Shown one piece after another: positions 22,337-34,520 of a DNA stretch of 64,000 nt. The position numbers were made by a program, and so were the translations under genes. The stretch is from Lactuca virosa (taxonomy: Eukaryota > Streptophyta > Magnoliopsida > Asterales > Asteraceae), in contig CAKMRJ010005745.1 in NCBI GenBank assembly GCA_928212115.1, positions 217,523,953 to 217,587,952 of the forward strand, in the 5' to 3' direction. The notes under the pieces were generated by a model. It saw only the letters and a program-made list of their open reading frames with translations, was not told the origin of the DNA and searched no databases. Every line of letters starts with the position of its first letter. Position 1 is the stretch's first letter.

Positions 22337-23551
22337 ATGGCGATTACACGACATGGAGCAGGATCTGGATCAGGATCAGGATTAGGCTCGGGTGCAGGGT
22401 CCGAGCAGGTCGATGACGGACTACGCGAGTTCATCGCGTCTGAGATCACTAGAGGTATCCTTGAGTCGACCCCTATCATTTTCGGGTCGATCAAGGAGGG
22501 GATTATCGATTGATGGAGGATCGCCTCCAGGCGTTCAGGAGGGACTCGGCGGCAGCCAGTCGGGTACGCGCACACTGTCCTTCAAGGACTTCAGGGGGAG
22601 TGGTGCGCCGGACTTTCACGGGGTGAAGGACCCCATTGCTGCCAGGAGATGGATCGCAGACATTGAGTCTGCGCAGTTGACGAGCTTCTGCCCGGAAGGG
22701 TCGAAGGTCCGCTTTGCTGCGGGATGTTGAGGGATAGAGCTAGAGATTGTGGGAGTCAATTGGTGACTCGTTGGGAGCCCAGCCATCGAGGCTATGACTT
22801 GGTCAGATTTTGTGACTAGATTTGGGGCTGAGTTCGCGCCAGATGTGGAGCTTCAGCGCTTGCCCGAGAGTTCTTGATGAGATGAGACAGACGACTGAGA
22901 CAGTAGCGGAGATCACCACCAAGTTCAGGGAGAGGGCCTTGTTGGTACCTCAGTATGCGGGGGGGACGAGGGAGATGCGGAAGACCCGCTACCATGATAT
23001 GTTGAGGGCTGATATCCGGGAGCATGTCAGCTATTCAGCCTGCCCGAACTTGGAGTCCATGATTGCCAGGCGAGGGGGAGAGGGAGATTAATTTGGAGCA
23101 CCTTAAGAAAGAGGAAGGCAGAGACTGAGCAGGTTACAGGGGTTTCGGGGAAGAAACCCAAGGGATCCGACGTTAGGTCGAAGGGCTAGTCGGGCCGGCC
23201 AGAGCTGCTGCAGGAAATGCGGCAGGCCGCATGAGGGAGCTTGTAGAGCGGGATCGTCAGGCTGCTACAAGTGCGGCAAGACGGGGCACTTTGGCAGGGA
23301 TTGTACTGCCCCCGCCCCCACAGTTCAGACATCAGACCTGATTTGCTTTCATTGCAATCAGAGGGGCCATAAAAGGCCAACTGCCCTAGATTGTCAGCAT
23401 GTCAGCAGAGCAGTGCCAGTGGTGGCGCCGACTCCAGCGACAGCACGAGTTGCGGATGGCCGGAAGGTCAAGGCAGAGGCTCCAGTGGTGCGGAGCCGAG
23501 CATTTCAGTTGACAGCCGAGGAGGCACGCGCCGCACCCGATGTGGTGACGG
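22337..23551 (+). pseudogene. gag: gag of copy 1, many frameshifts
   Basis: Starts MAITRHGAGSGSGSG, followed by the retrotransposon gag core (GSGAPDFHGVKDPIAARRWI) and, near the end, CCHC zinc-knuckle sequence (CYKCGKTGHFGRDC and CFHCNQRGHKR in different frames). Compared with copy 2, single bases are lost or gained at about 22515, 22735, 22748, 22780, 22875, 22965 and 23080, mostly in homopolymer runs. No continuous Gag could be made. The density of such differences, unlike copies 2 and 3, looks like sequence error as well as decay. Confidence 0.85.
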
Positions 23552-23623
23552 GTATGATTTCTTCCTTATGTTCTTATTTTATGTCGTTGTGATTTTGATA
23601 TGTTATATGTATGCTCTGTTTAG
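23552..23623 (+). other. 72-bp intron-like segment between gag and protease (copy 1)
   Basis: GTATGATTTC...CTGTTTAG, T-rich, with GT and AG ends and an in-frame stop if unspliced. Removing it joins the Gag end DVVTG to the protease start SFHVNGIPV without frame change. It has the same length and position as in copies 2 and 3. Confidence 0.75.
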
Positions 23624-26600
23624 GATCGTTCCATGTGAACGGTATCCCAGTTCAGGTGTTGTTTGATTCGGGTGCTACCCGATCATTTGTCTCTCTTGCG
23701 CTTAGCAAGAGGTTTTCTGAGTCCTCAGGCATGTTGGATTGCCCTCTAGAGGTCGAGATCGCGGACGACCGGTCAGTGCGAGCATCAGAGGTCTTCAGGG
23801 ACTGTGTTTTGAGATTGTTCGAGGAGCGTTACCTGGTAGACTTGGTTCCCATACCTTTGCGGGGGAACAAGGTTATTATAGGTATGGATTGGCTAAGCCC
23901 CAATGGGGCGGTGATCGACTGCGCGCAACAGTTGGTGCGGATCAGGACCCCAAGTGGGGGAGAGCTGGTGATTCAGGGCGAGAGGCCACAGCGAGGGCCA
24001 GCTTTATGTTCAGCAGCGAGGGCTAGGCGCTACCTTCAGCAGGGTTGCGCAGGATATGTCGCCTATATATGGATAGGGACCCGGAGGCGGGTAAGGTGAC
24101 GGTGGGCGATGTGCCAGTAGTACGAGGGTTCGGGATGTATTCCCAAGAGGAGCTGTCTGGGATACCTCCGGAGAGGCAAGTGGAGTTCAGGATCGACCTA
24201 GTCCCTGGTGCGGCTCTGATAGCCAAGGCACCTATCGGTTGGCTCTCCTAAGATGCAGGAGTTGTCTACACAGCTGCAGGAGCTGTTAGACAAGGGATTC
24301 ATTAGACCGAGCAGTTCACCCTGGGGAGCCCCGATTTGTTTGTGAAGAAGAAGGACGGGTCGCATCGGATGTGTATCGATTACCGGGAGCTGAATAAGGT
24401 AATGGTAAAGAACCGTTACCCACTCCCGAGGATTGATGACCTCTTTGACCAGCTGCAGGGAGCATCTTGGTTCTCCAAGATTGATTTGCGCTCAGGCTAT
24501 CATTAGATGAGGGTCAGAGAGGAGGATGTGCAGAAGACTGCCTTTCGACGCGTATGGTCACTATGAGTTTGTGGTGATGCCCTTCGGGCTCACCAATGCT
24601 CTTGCCGCGTTCATGGATCTCATGAACCGCGTGTGCAGACCGATGTTGGATCGGTATGTGATAGTTTTTATCGATGACATATTGGTTTATTTCAAGACAC
24701 GAGAGCAACATGAGGAGCACTTGCGAGAGGTTCTGGATACTTTGAGGAGGGAGAACTTGTATGCTAAGTTCTCCAAGTGTGAGTTCTGGTTGCGCGAGGT
24801 GCAGTTTCTTGGGCACCTTGTCAACCAGAACGAGATTTCGGTCGACCGGGCCAAGGTGGAGGCCGTGATGAGATGGGAGGTTCCGAGGTCTCCATCTGAG
24901 ATTCGGAGCTTTCTGGGACTGGCAGGCTATTATCGGAGATTCATTCAGGACTTCTCCAAGATAGTTGTGCCCCTGACCCGGTTGACGAGGAAAGCCGTGG
25001 TCTTTCGCTTGGGGGGCCTGAGCAGCAGACTGCATTGAGACGTTGAGACAGAGATTGTGCGAGGCGCCAATCTTAGCCCTGCCGGAGGGCATGGAGGATT
25101 TTGTAGTATATAGCGATGCGTCCATCTTGGGTTTGGGCGCGGTATTGATGCAGAGAGGGCATGTATCGCTTACGCTTCGAGGCAGCTGAAGCCTCACGAG
25201 GCGAACTATCCGACGTGATTTGGAGCTGGGGGCTGTTGTTTTCGCCCTCAAGATTTGGCGTCATTACCTCTACGGGGTTCGTTGTACCATTTACACGGAC
25301 CACAAGAGCCTGAGGTATCTCATGGATCAGCCAAATCTGAATATGAGGCAGCGTCGGTGGCTTGATGTGGTGAAGGATTATGATTGTGAGATCCTCTACC
25401 ACCCGGGGAAGGCCAATGTCGTGGCCGACGCGCTTAGCCGCAAGGCAGAGCCGATCAGGGATATCTGTATGAGGATGACGATTGTGACTCCGCTGTTGGA
25501 GCGGATTCGGGAGGCCCAACAGGAGACCATGAAGGAGGAACACCGTAAGAGCGAGCGTATTGTGGGACAGATTTCCTCTTTCGACTATGATAGCCGTGGG
25601 TTATTGACGCTAACACCGCAGGGGTGTGGGTTCCATACCACGGGGGTGTGCGCCAGGTTCTGATGGAGGAGGCGCACAAGCCCGATTCTCGATTCATCCC
25701 GGGGCGACGAAGATGTACAGAGATATTCGTCCCGATTATTGGTGCCCTGCATGAAGCGGATGTAGCCTGGTATGTTGAGAGATGTTGACCTGTAGGAAGG
25801 TCAAGGCCGAGCACCAGAGGCCTCACGGCAAGATGCAGCCGTTGGATATCCCTATGTGGAAATGGGAAGATATTACTATGGATTTCATCACAAAGCTTCC
25901 CAGGACCGCGCGAGGTGTAGATTCGATTTGGGTCATCGTTGATCGATTGACCAAGAGCGCCCATTTCATTCCGATTCAGGAGAGCATTTCGGCCGAGAAG
26001 TTGGCCCATATCTACATCGAGAGGTGGTGGCTCGGCACGGGGTGCCAGTTTTGTGATTTCGGACCGGGACGTGCGGTTTACTTCCAGATTCTGGAAGAAG
26101 TTTCACGACGAATTGGGTACTCGTCTGCACTTTAGCACCGCCTTTCACCCGCAGACGGATGGTCAGAGTGAGCGGACCATCCAGACTCTGGAGGATATGT
26201 TGCGGGCATGTGTTTTAGACTTCGGAGGTAGTTGGGATACTTACCTTCCTTTGGCTGAGTTTTCCTATAATAACAGTTATCATGCAAGTATCGATCGTCC
26301 TCCCTTTGAGATGTTGTACGGGAGGAAGTGCAGGACCCCGATATGTGGGGTGAAGTCGGACAGAGGGTCATGGGGAGCACCAAGTGGTGCTCAAGACGAC
26401 AGAGAGGATTCAGCAGGTTAGGAGTAGGCTTCAGACTGCTCAGAGTCGGCAGAAAAGTTATGCACAAGCGCCGTTCGGACTTGGAGTTCCAGGTCGGGGA
26501 TATGGTCCTCCTGAAGGTGTCGCCTTGGAAAGGCGTCATTCGATTCAGGAAGCGGGGCAAGTTGGGCCCCAGGTATATTGGACCTTTCAGGGTTGTCGCC

Positions 26601-26948
26601 CGGGTGGGCAAGGTGGCGTATAGGCTGTGACCTGCAGCCGAACTCAGTCAGATTCATAGCACGTTTCACGTCTCCAGTTACGGAAGTGCCTGGTGGACGA
26701 TTCGGCAGTGGTGCCTTTGGAGGATATTCAGGTGGATGACAGCCTGAACTACATTGAGTGGCCAGTGGCGATCCTTGATAGGAAGTCGAAGGATCTGAGG
26801 AACAAGAGGGTGGAGCTGGTGAAGGTGCAATGGCAGCACCGCAAGGGGCCGGATGGACTTGGGGATGGAGGGAGATGGAGGAAGAGATGAGGGAGCACTA
26901 CCCCGAGCTCTTCCAGATTCAGCAGCAGACTTCGAGGACGAAGTCTAA
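23624..26948 (+). pseudogene. pol: pol of copy 1 (protease, RT, RNase H, integrase, chromodomain), broken
   Basis: The domains are in the expected order: protease DSGATRSF at about 23665; RT with MPFGLTNA and FIDDILVYF at about 24580-24690; RNase H with VYSDAS at about 25110; integrase with SDRDVRF at about 26058; and a C-terminal chromodomain ending at 26948. It has an in-frame TAG at 24504-24506 within the RT (after LRSGYH, where copy 2 has the same stop) and several frameshifts (about 24065, 24235, 24345, 24545, 25015, 25215, 25610, 25790, 26040). The integrase catalytic Glu codon GAG is retained at 26170-26172, unlike copy 2. Confidence 0.9.
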
Positions 26949-26951
26949 AAT

Positions 26952-26963
26952 AAGTGGGGGAGA
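26952..26963 (+). other. Polypurine tract of copy 1
   Basis: AAGTGGGGGAGA, directly before LTR 2 (two T bases intervene). It would prime plus-strand synthesis during reverse transcription. Confidence 0.88.
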
Positions 26964-26965
26964 TT

Positions 26966-29073
26966 TGTAGCACCCGATTCCTGGTACGTATTTAATTCAA
27001 GAATATTGCAATTTACTCTGGGACTCGGCGAGTTGGAGGCCCAACTCGTCGAGTAGACTCGACTGTTGATCGGGGGTTTAAGTGACCTACTCGACGAGTC
27101 GAAAAGACCGACTCGATAGTAGGAGCTGTCTGGACAAAACCCTAATATTTAGGGTTTGCACCCTTTTAAACAACTTAACTCGCCCCAAACCAGCCTCCAT
27201 CGAAGTCCCTCTCACTTCCAGCAGAATACCCTAACTCGAAACCCTAGCTTGTTTGAGTGCTCTCAAGCCATTTGTGTATCTTTTGTTGTGTGTTTTAGTT
27301 AGAGAAGAGAGGAAGTTTGGAAGTTCAAGTAGAAGCAAGGAGATCCAGAAGTTTTACTCCATTCTCAGCTCATTTGAGGTAAAAAGCTGGAACCTTGACC
27401 ATCTATCTCTTAGATTTTGTTTGGGGGTTGTTTTTACCCTTTTAATGAGTATAGAGAAGCCAAAATCGAATTTGTGGATGTGCTTAGAGTTGCACTTCGG
27501 ATCTGGGGCTATTGGGGGTCTTTATGGCATAAAGGTGCCAACTTTGTTGCCATAAACACCCCATGCATCTTGTAGACCTCCTTTTATGGCTTTTTGAGCC
27601 AAAGGCCCCATGCATGTGTATCAAGTTTGAAGCTTTACGTATAAATTGGACCCTAGGAGGCCAGATCTATGGTTTTGACGCATTAAGACCCATTATAATC
27701 GACTGTATAATGTTGTGAAAGAGGGACTCGGCGAGTTACTTGGGTGACTCGGCGAGTCGGGACGCTTTTTCCCCAAAAACGACTTCTGGAAATGGTTTTG
27801 GTTGAGTGGAAGGAACACTCAGCCTGCTAGGGTTTGTTTGGAACTGGAAATCATAGGACTCGACGAGTGTATGAACAGACTCGGCGAGTCCAAGGCAATC
27901 TCCCAATATTTGAAGATGGACTCGACGAGTTGTTCATACAACTCGGCGAGTCATAGACTGGACACATTCTTATGAGGGAGATGAACGACGAGTTCAAGGT
28001 CGAACTCGACGAGTCGGATGAAGATGGCCCCAATGGTATGATTGAAGAAGAACCCGTCGAGTTCTTGCTAGACTCGACGAGTAGAGACGGGGATTGGTTC
28101 GAGTTAGAGGAGTATGGACTCGACGATTTGGTAGACCAACTCGGCGAGTCAGGTCAACTGGATGTTGACTTTGACCGATGTTGACTTTGACTGAATTGAG
28201 TTGACCCTGGTTTGGGTTGCATGTTCGAATTGATAACTTAGAAGGGTTGTCGTGTAGGGATTGAGGAGTCGAGGGGCGTCGACTTTCACGCCGAGGACAT
28301 TTCAGACACTACACGAAAACGAGGTGAGTTACCTTCCAGTAGAAGTGGGTCTAAGGCACCAAGGTCGGCCCACTGGTAATTGTTTAGTTGTGATGATTGT
28401 CTTTGTGATAATCATATGGGTTGCTTGTGCTTGATATATGTGTATGCTAGTATGCTATGTTATGTGAGATAGTATCAGTAGGAGGGGACTAGTCCCCGAT
28501 TCGGTCACTAGGACCAATGGGTAGGTCGGACACCCCATATATGTGTGACATCACGATTATGATATGATATTATATGCTAGCGGTAGGGGTGAAATAGTCC
28601 TCGTATTCGGTTGAGATAGACCGGAGGGTAGGTCGGCACCCCAGAATAGCCTGACACGGGTAGGTCAGCACCCCAGAATGGCTTGACATGGGTAGGTCAG
28701 CACCCCAGAATGGCTTGACATGGGTAGGTCGGGCACCCCAGAATTGCCCGGCAATATGTATGTGGTTTTGGTATGTGGTATGATGGGGGAACTCACTAAG
28801 CTTTGTGCTTACAATTTCAGTTTTGGTTTCAGGTACCTCTTCATCCAAGGGGAAGGAGTCGCGGTGTATAGCGCATCAAACACACACACATGATTTCCAC
28901 ATGGAGTTTCTGGGATTCTACTCTGATTTTCATCACTCTTGACATTGTGATTTTGAAACATGACGTTATGGTTTTTATAAGTTGATGTAACTTGACAATG
29001 TTTTGGTATATTATTTCATGAGGTACTTAATTTAAAAATGAAATTTTTGGCCTTGAAAATTGGGATGTTACAA
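26966..29073 (+). repeat. LTR 2, shared by copies 1 and 2
   Basis: TG...CA ends, 2108 bp. The palindrome pairs run from 27023 to 28149. Its downstream half follows LTR 3 at bases where LTR 1 differs (for example GGACTAGTCCCCGATTCGGT preceded by GGAG, then CACTAGG), while its upstream half has one-base gaps like LTR 1 and copy 1. This mosaic fits either recombination or a polishing boundary within the LTR. Confidence 0.95.
27023..28149. repeat. Paired ACTCGNCGAGT palindromes (LTR 2)
   Basis: Same array as in LTR 1. Some arms carry point changes or gaps, for example GACTCGATAGTAGG at about 27110 and CTCGACGATTTGG at about 28120, which break individual palindromes while their partner is kept. 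Confidence 0.92.
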
Positions 29074-29076
29074 GTT

Positions 29077-29089
29077 GGTATCAGAGCCT
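29077..29089 (+). other. Primer binding site, initiator tRNA-Met (copy 2)
   Basis: TGGTATCAGAGCC, 3 bp after LTR 2. The leader that follows (29090-29891) has the same 70-bp duplication and acceptor-like TTTTCAG as in copy 1. Confidence 0.95.
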
Positions 29090-29891
29090 TGGTTTGAGGG
29101 ATTCGGGCACACCTTCGGGGGTGTCTGGACTCAAACCGAGGGACTAAAAGATTTTTCACAAGGAAAACAGTTTTCTAAAATTTAAGTAAAGAATTTTGAG
29201 AAAGAAAAGGTGTGTGATGTGTGCGACCGGCCGAGCTCAAGTAAGTTTTCCCCAAGATACCCATACTTGTTATGTTATGTATATGATTTATGATTCTGAG
29301 AACTGCATGCTAGATTAGGGCTAAGGATCTAGGAGGATTCCTTGTATGCCTGATGTATGATTCTGAGAACTGCATGCTAGAATAGGGCTAAGGATCTAGG
29401 AAGGATGCCTTGAATGCCTGTAGTATGAGCTGTATGCTAGGACTGTTTAGTCAGTGGTAGGATGTCCTGATCAGTTTATGCTTGTTGTGGTTACTCGATG
29501 CACGAATGGTGCTTGCTTTGTGCTATAGGGGTTTTGGCTAACTTTAACTAACTAGTGAGCGGATATGTAACAGTATTCGCAAGCTAGTTAGGGAGAGGTG
29601 GTAGGGACTCCTAGTGCAGCTGACGGCGGAGAGTAGGTCGGAGAGTATCCTAGGAAAGCCTAGGATGAGCTTAGTTGGGAAGTTGAATTAGTAGAAAGGG
29701 ACTTGGTGAAGTCAAGGCAGTTCTTGAGGAAAGTACGGATAGATGTGGAAGGTAGTATGGGCCCGTACTACTGGAAGCAGAGGATCCGTACTCGAATCAA
29801 GGAAGGCTGAGACAGAACCGAGAAACTTGGAGAGTGTGCGAGACCTCTCGAGGATATGTATGATCCTGGCGTTTATGTGTTCATTTTCAGT

Positions 29892-31099
29892 ATGGCGATT
29901 ACACGACATGGAGCAGGATCTGGATCAGGATCAGGATCAGGCTCGGGTGCAGGGTCCGAGCAGGTCGATGACAGGACTACGCGAGTTCATCGCGTCTGAG
30001 ATCACTAGTGGTATCCTTGAGTCGACCCCTATCATTTTCGGGTCGATCAAGGAGGGGATTATCGATTTGATGGAGGACCGCCTCCAGGCGTTCAGGAGGG
30101 ACTCGGCGGCCAGCCAGTCGGGTACGCGCACACTGTCCTTCAAGGACTTTAGGGGGAGTGGTGCGCCGGACTTTCACGGGGTGAAGGACCCCATTGCTGC
30201 CAGGAGATGGATCGCAGACATTGAGTCTGCGCAGTTGACGAGCTTCTGCCCGGAAGGGTCGAAGGTCCGCTTTGCTGCGGGATGTTTGAGGGATAGAGCT
30301 AGAGATTGGTGGGAGTCAATTGGTGACTCGTTGGGAGCCCCAGCCATCGAGGCTATGACTTGGTCAGATTTTGTGACTAGATTTGGGGCTGAGTTCGCGC
30401 CAGATGTGGAGCTTCAGCCGCTTGCCCGAGAGTTTCTTGATATGAGACAGACGACTGAGACAGTAGCGGAGATCACCACCAAGTTCAGGGAGAGGGCCTT
30501 GTTGGTACCTCAGTATGCGGGGGACGAGGAGATGCGGAAGACCCGCTACCATGATATGTTGAGGGTTGATATCCGGGAGCATGTCAGCTATTCAGCCTGC
30601 CCGAACTTGGAGTCCATGATTGCCAGGGCGCGGGAGAGGGAGATTAATTTGGAGCACCTTAAGAAGAGGAAGGCAGAGACTGAGCAGGTTACAGGGGTTT
30701 CGGGGAAGAAACCCAAGGGATCCGACGTTAGGTCGAAGGCTAGTCGGGCCAGAGCTGCTGCAGGAAATGCGGCAGGCCGCATGAGGGAGCTTGTAGAGCG
30801 GGATCGTCAGGCTGCTACAAGTGCGGCAAGACGGGGCACTTTGGCAAGGATTGTACTGCCCGCCCCCCACAGTTCAGACATCAGACCTGATTTGCTTTCA
30901 TTGCAATCATAGGGTCCATAAAAGGGCCAACTGCCCTAGATTGTCAGCAGTGTCAGCAGCAGTGCCAGTGGTGGTGCCGACTCCAGCGACAGCACGAGTT
31001 GCGGATGGCCGGAAGGTCAAGGCAAAGGCTTCAGTGGTGCGGAGCCGAGCATTTCAGCTGACAGCCGAGGAGCACGCGCCGCACCTGATGTGGTGACGG
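29892..31099 (+). pseudogene. gag: gag of copy 2, early frameshift
   Basis: Begins at the ATG that follows CATTTTCAGT (MAITRHGAG), with a Gly-Ser run. An extra G at about 29972 shifts the frame relative to copy 3; the remaining gag core then reads open from there for over 300 codons. The zinc-knuckle region (about 30740-30930) is again out of frame near a C run (GCCCGCCCCCCAC, about 30858). The second knuckle reads CFHCNHRVHKRANC. The end, DVVTG, meets the intron-like segment. Confidence 0.88.
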
Positions 31100-31171
31100 G
31101 TATGATTTCTTACTTATGTTCTTATTTTATGTCGTTGTGATTTTGATATGTTTTATGTACGCTCTGCTTAG
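31100..31171 (+). other. 72-bp intron-like segment between gag and protease (copy 2)
   Basis: Starts GTATGATTTCTTACTTATG and ends CTCTGCTTAG. It contains a TGA in the Gag frame. Splicing joins ACG-G to GA-TCG (Thr-Gly-Ser) and continues into the protease. Confidence 0.78.
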
Positions 31172-34100
31172 GATCGTTCCATGTGAATGGTATCCCAGTT
31201 CAGGTGTTGTTTGATTCGGGTGCTACCCGATCATTTGTCTCTCTTGCGCTTAGCAAGAGGTTTCCTGAGTCCTCAGGCATGTTGGATTGCCCTCTAGAGG
31301 TCGAGATCGCGGACGACCGGTCAGTGCGAGCATCAGAGGTCTTCAGGGACTGTGTTTTGAGATTGTTCGAGGAGCGTTACCTGGTAGACTTGGTTCCCAT
31401 ACCTTTGCGGGGGAACAAGGTTATTATAGGTATGGATTGGCTAAGCCCCAATGGGGCGGTGATCGACTGCGCGCAACTGTTGGTGCGGATCAGGACCCCA
31501 AGTGGGGGAGAGCTAGTGATTCAGGGCGAGAGGCCACAGCGAGGGCCAGCTTTATGTTCAGCAGCGAGGGCTAGGCGCTACCTTCAGCAGGGTTGCGCAG
31601 GATATGTCGCCTATATTATGGATACCCGGGAGGCGGGTAAGGTGACGGTGGGCGATGTGCCAGTAGTACGAGGGTTCGTGGATGTATTCCCAAAGGAGCT
31701 GTCTGGGATACCTCCGGAGAGGCAAGTGGAGTTCAGGATCGACCTGGTCCCTGGTGTGGCTCTGATAGCCAAGGCACCATATCGATTGGCTCCTCCTAAG
31801 ATGCAGGAGTTGTCTACACAGCTGCAGGAGCTGTTAGACAAGGGATTCATTAGACCGAGCACTTCACCCTGGGGAGCCCCGATTCTGTTTGTGAAGAAGA
31901 AGGACGGGTCGCATCGGATGTGTATCGATTACCGGGAGCTGAATAAGGTAATGGTAAAGAACCGTTACCCACTCCCGAGGATTGATGACCTCTTTGACCA
32001 GCTGCAGGGAGCATCTTGGTTCTGCAAGATTGATTTGCGCTCAGGCTATCATTAGATGAGGGTCAGAGAGGAGGATGTGCAGAAGACTGCCTTTCAGACG
32101 CGTTATGGTCACTATGAGTTTGTGGTGATGCCCTTCGGGCTCACCAATGCTCTTGCCGCGTTCATGGATCTCATGAACCGCGTGTGCAGACCAATGTTGG
32201 ATCGGTCTGTGATAGTTTTCATCGATGACATATTGGTTTATTTCAAGACACGAGAGCAACATGAGGAGCACTTGCGAGAGGTTCTGGATACTTTGAGGAG
32301 GGAGAACTTGTATGCTAAGTTCTCCAAATGTGAGTTATGGTTGCGCGAGGTGCAGTTTCTTGGGCACCCTGTCAACCAGAACGAGATTTCGGTCGACCGG
32401 GCCAAGGTGGAGGCCGTGATGAGATGGGAGGTTCCGAGGTCTCCATCTGAGATTCGGAGCTTTCTGGGACTGGCAGGCTATTATCGGAGATTCATTCAGA
32501 ACTTCTCCAAGATAGTTGTGCCCCTGACCCGGTTGACGAGGAAAGCCATGGTCTTTCGCTTGGGGCCTGAGCAGCAGACTGCATTTGAGACGTTGAGACA
32601 GAGATTGTGCGAGGCGCCAATCTTAGCCCTGCCGGAGGGCATGGAGGATTTTGTAGTATATAGCGATGCGTCCATCTTGGGTTTGGGCGCGGTATTGATG
32701 CAGAGAGGGCATGTCATCGCTTACGTTTCGAGGCAGCTGAAGCCTCACGAGGCGAACTATCCGACGTATGATTTGGAGCTGGGGGCTGTTGTTTTCGCCC
32801 TCAAGATTTGGCGTCATTACCTCTACGGGGTTCGTTGTACCATTTACACGGACCACAAGAGCCTGAGGTATCTCATGGATCAGCCAAATCTAAATATGAG
32901 GCAGTGTTGATGGCTTGATGTGGTGAAGGATTATGATTGTGAGATCCTCTACCACCCGGGGAAGGCCAATGTCGTGGCCGACGCGCTTAGCCGCAAGGCA
33001 GAGCCGATCAGGGATATCTGTATGAGGATGACGATTGTGACTCCGCTGTTGGAGCGGATTCGGGAGCCCCAACAGGAGGCCATGAAGGAGGAACACCGTA
33101 AGAGCGAGCGTATTGTGGGACAGATTTCCTCTTTAGACTATAATAGCCGTGGGTTATTGACGCTACACCGCAGGGTGTGGGTTCCATACCACGGGGGTGT
33201 GCGCCAGGTTCTGATGGAGGAGGCGCACAAGTCCCGATTCTCGATTCATCCCGGGGCGACGAAGATGTACAGAGATCTTCGTCCCGATTATTGGTGTCCC
33301 TGCATGAAGCGGCATGTAGCCTGGTATGTTGAGAGATGCCTGACCTGTAGGAAGGTCAAGGCCGAGCACCAGAGGCCTCACGGCAAGATGCAGCCGTTGG
33401 ATATCCCTATGTGGAAATGGGAAGATATTACTATGGATTTCATCACAAAGCTTCCCAGGACCGCGCGAGGTGTAGATTCGATTTGGGTCATCGTTGATCG
33501 ATTGACCAAGAGCGCCCATTTCATTCCGATTCGGGAGAGCATTTCGGCCGAGAAGTTGGCCCATATCTACATCCGAGAGGTGGTGGCTCGGCACGGGGTG
33601 CCAGTTTTGGTGATTTCGGACCGGGACGTGCGGTTTACTTCCAGATTCTGGAAGAAGTTTCACGACGAATTGGGTACTCGTCTGCACTTTAGCACCGCCT
33701 TTCACCCGCAGACGGATGGTCAGAGTAAACGGACCATCCAGACTCTGGAGGATATGTTGCGGGCGTGTGTTTTAGACTTCGGAGGTAGTTGGGATACTTA
33801 CCTTCCTTTGGCTGAGTTTTCCTATAATAACAGTTATCATGCAAGTATCGATCGTCCTCCCTTTGAGATGTTGTACGGGAGGAAGTGCAGGACCCCGATA
33901 TGTTGGGGTGAAGTCGGACAGAGGGTCATGGGGAGCACCAAAGTGGTGCTCAAGACGACAGAGAGGATTCAGCAGGTTAGGAGTAGGCTTCAGACTGCTC
34001 AGAGTCGGCAGAAAAGTTATGCCAACAAGCGCCGTTCGGACTTGGAGTTCCAGGTCGGGGATATAGTCCTCCTGAAGGTGTCGCCTTGGAAAGGCGTCAT

Positions 34101-34503
34101 TCGATTCAGGAAGTGGGGCAAGTTGGGCCCCAGGTATATTGGACCTTTCAGGGTTGTCGCCCGGGTGGGCAAGGTGGCGTATAGGCTGGACCTGCTAGCC
34201 GAACTCAGTCAGATTCATAGCACGTTTCACGTCTCCCAGTTACAGAAGTGCCTGGTGGACGATTCGGCAGTGGTGCCTTTGGAGGATATTCAGGTGGATG
34301 ACAGCCTGAACTACATTGAGTGGCCAGTGGCGATCCTTGATAGGAAGTCGAAGGATCTGAGGAAGAAGAGGGTGGAGCTGGTGAAGGTGCAATGGCAGCA
34401 CCGCAAGGGGCCGGAATGGACTTGGGAGCTGGAGGAAGAGATGAGGGAGCACTACCCCGAGCTCTTTCCAGATTCAGCAGCAGACTTCGAGGACGAAGTG
34501 TAA
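31172..34503 (+). pseudogene. pol: pol of copy 2, nearly complete, two stops and a dead integrase
   Basis: Protease DSGATRSF at 31213; RT from about 31780 with YRELNKV, MPFGLTNA and FIDDILVYF (about 32218-32244); RNase H VYSDAS at about 32653; integrase zinc domain at about 33245-33355 (H...H...CLTC) and core with MDFITKLP (about 33433) and SDRDVRF (about 33616); chromodomain about 34260-34480 with VKVQWQHRKGPEWTW. Breaks: TAG at 32053-32055 in the RT (normally Gln, after LRSGYH) and TGA at 32908-32910 after RNase H. The catalytic Glu of the integrase triad is replaced by Lys (codon AAA, 33727-33729, in GQSKRTI). The product would be inactive. The long open frames on either side of the stops suggest a recent insertion. 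Confidence 0.95.
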
Positions 34504-34506
34504 AAT

Positions 34507-34518
34507 AAGTGGGGGAGA
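34507..34518 (+). other. Polypurine tract of copy 2
   Basis: AAGTGGGGGAGA before LTR 3, identical to copy 1. Confidence 0.88.
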
Positions 34519-34520
34519 TT

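Noticed and set aside
27972..28184. Acidic 70-residue open frame in LTR 2
   Set aside because: It is translated from the palindrome-pair region, is interrupted or shifted in LTR 1 and LTR 3, and has no start context; LTR noise.
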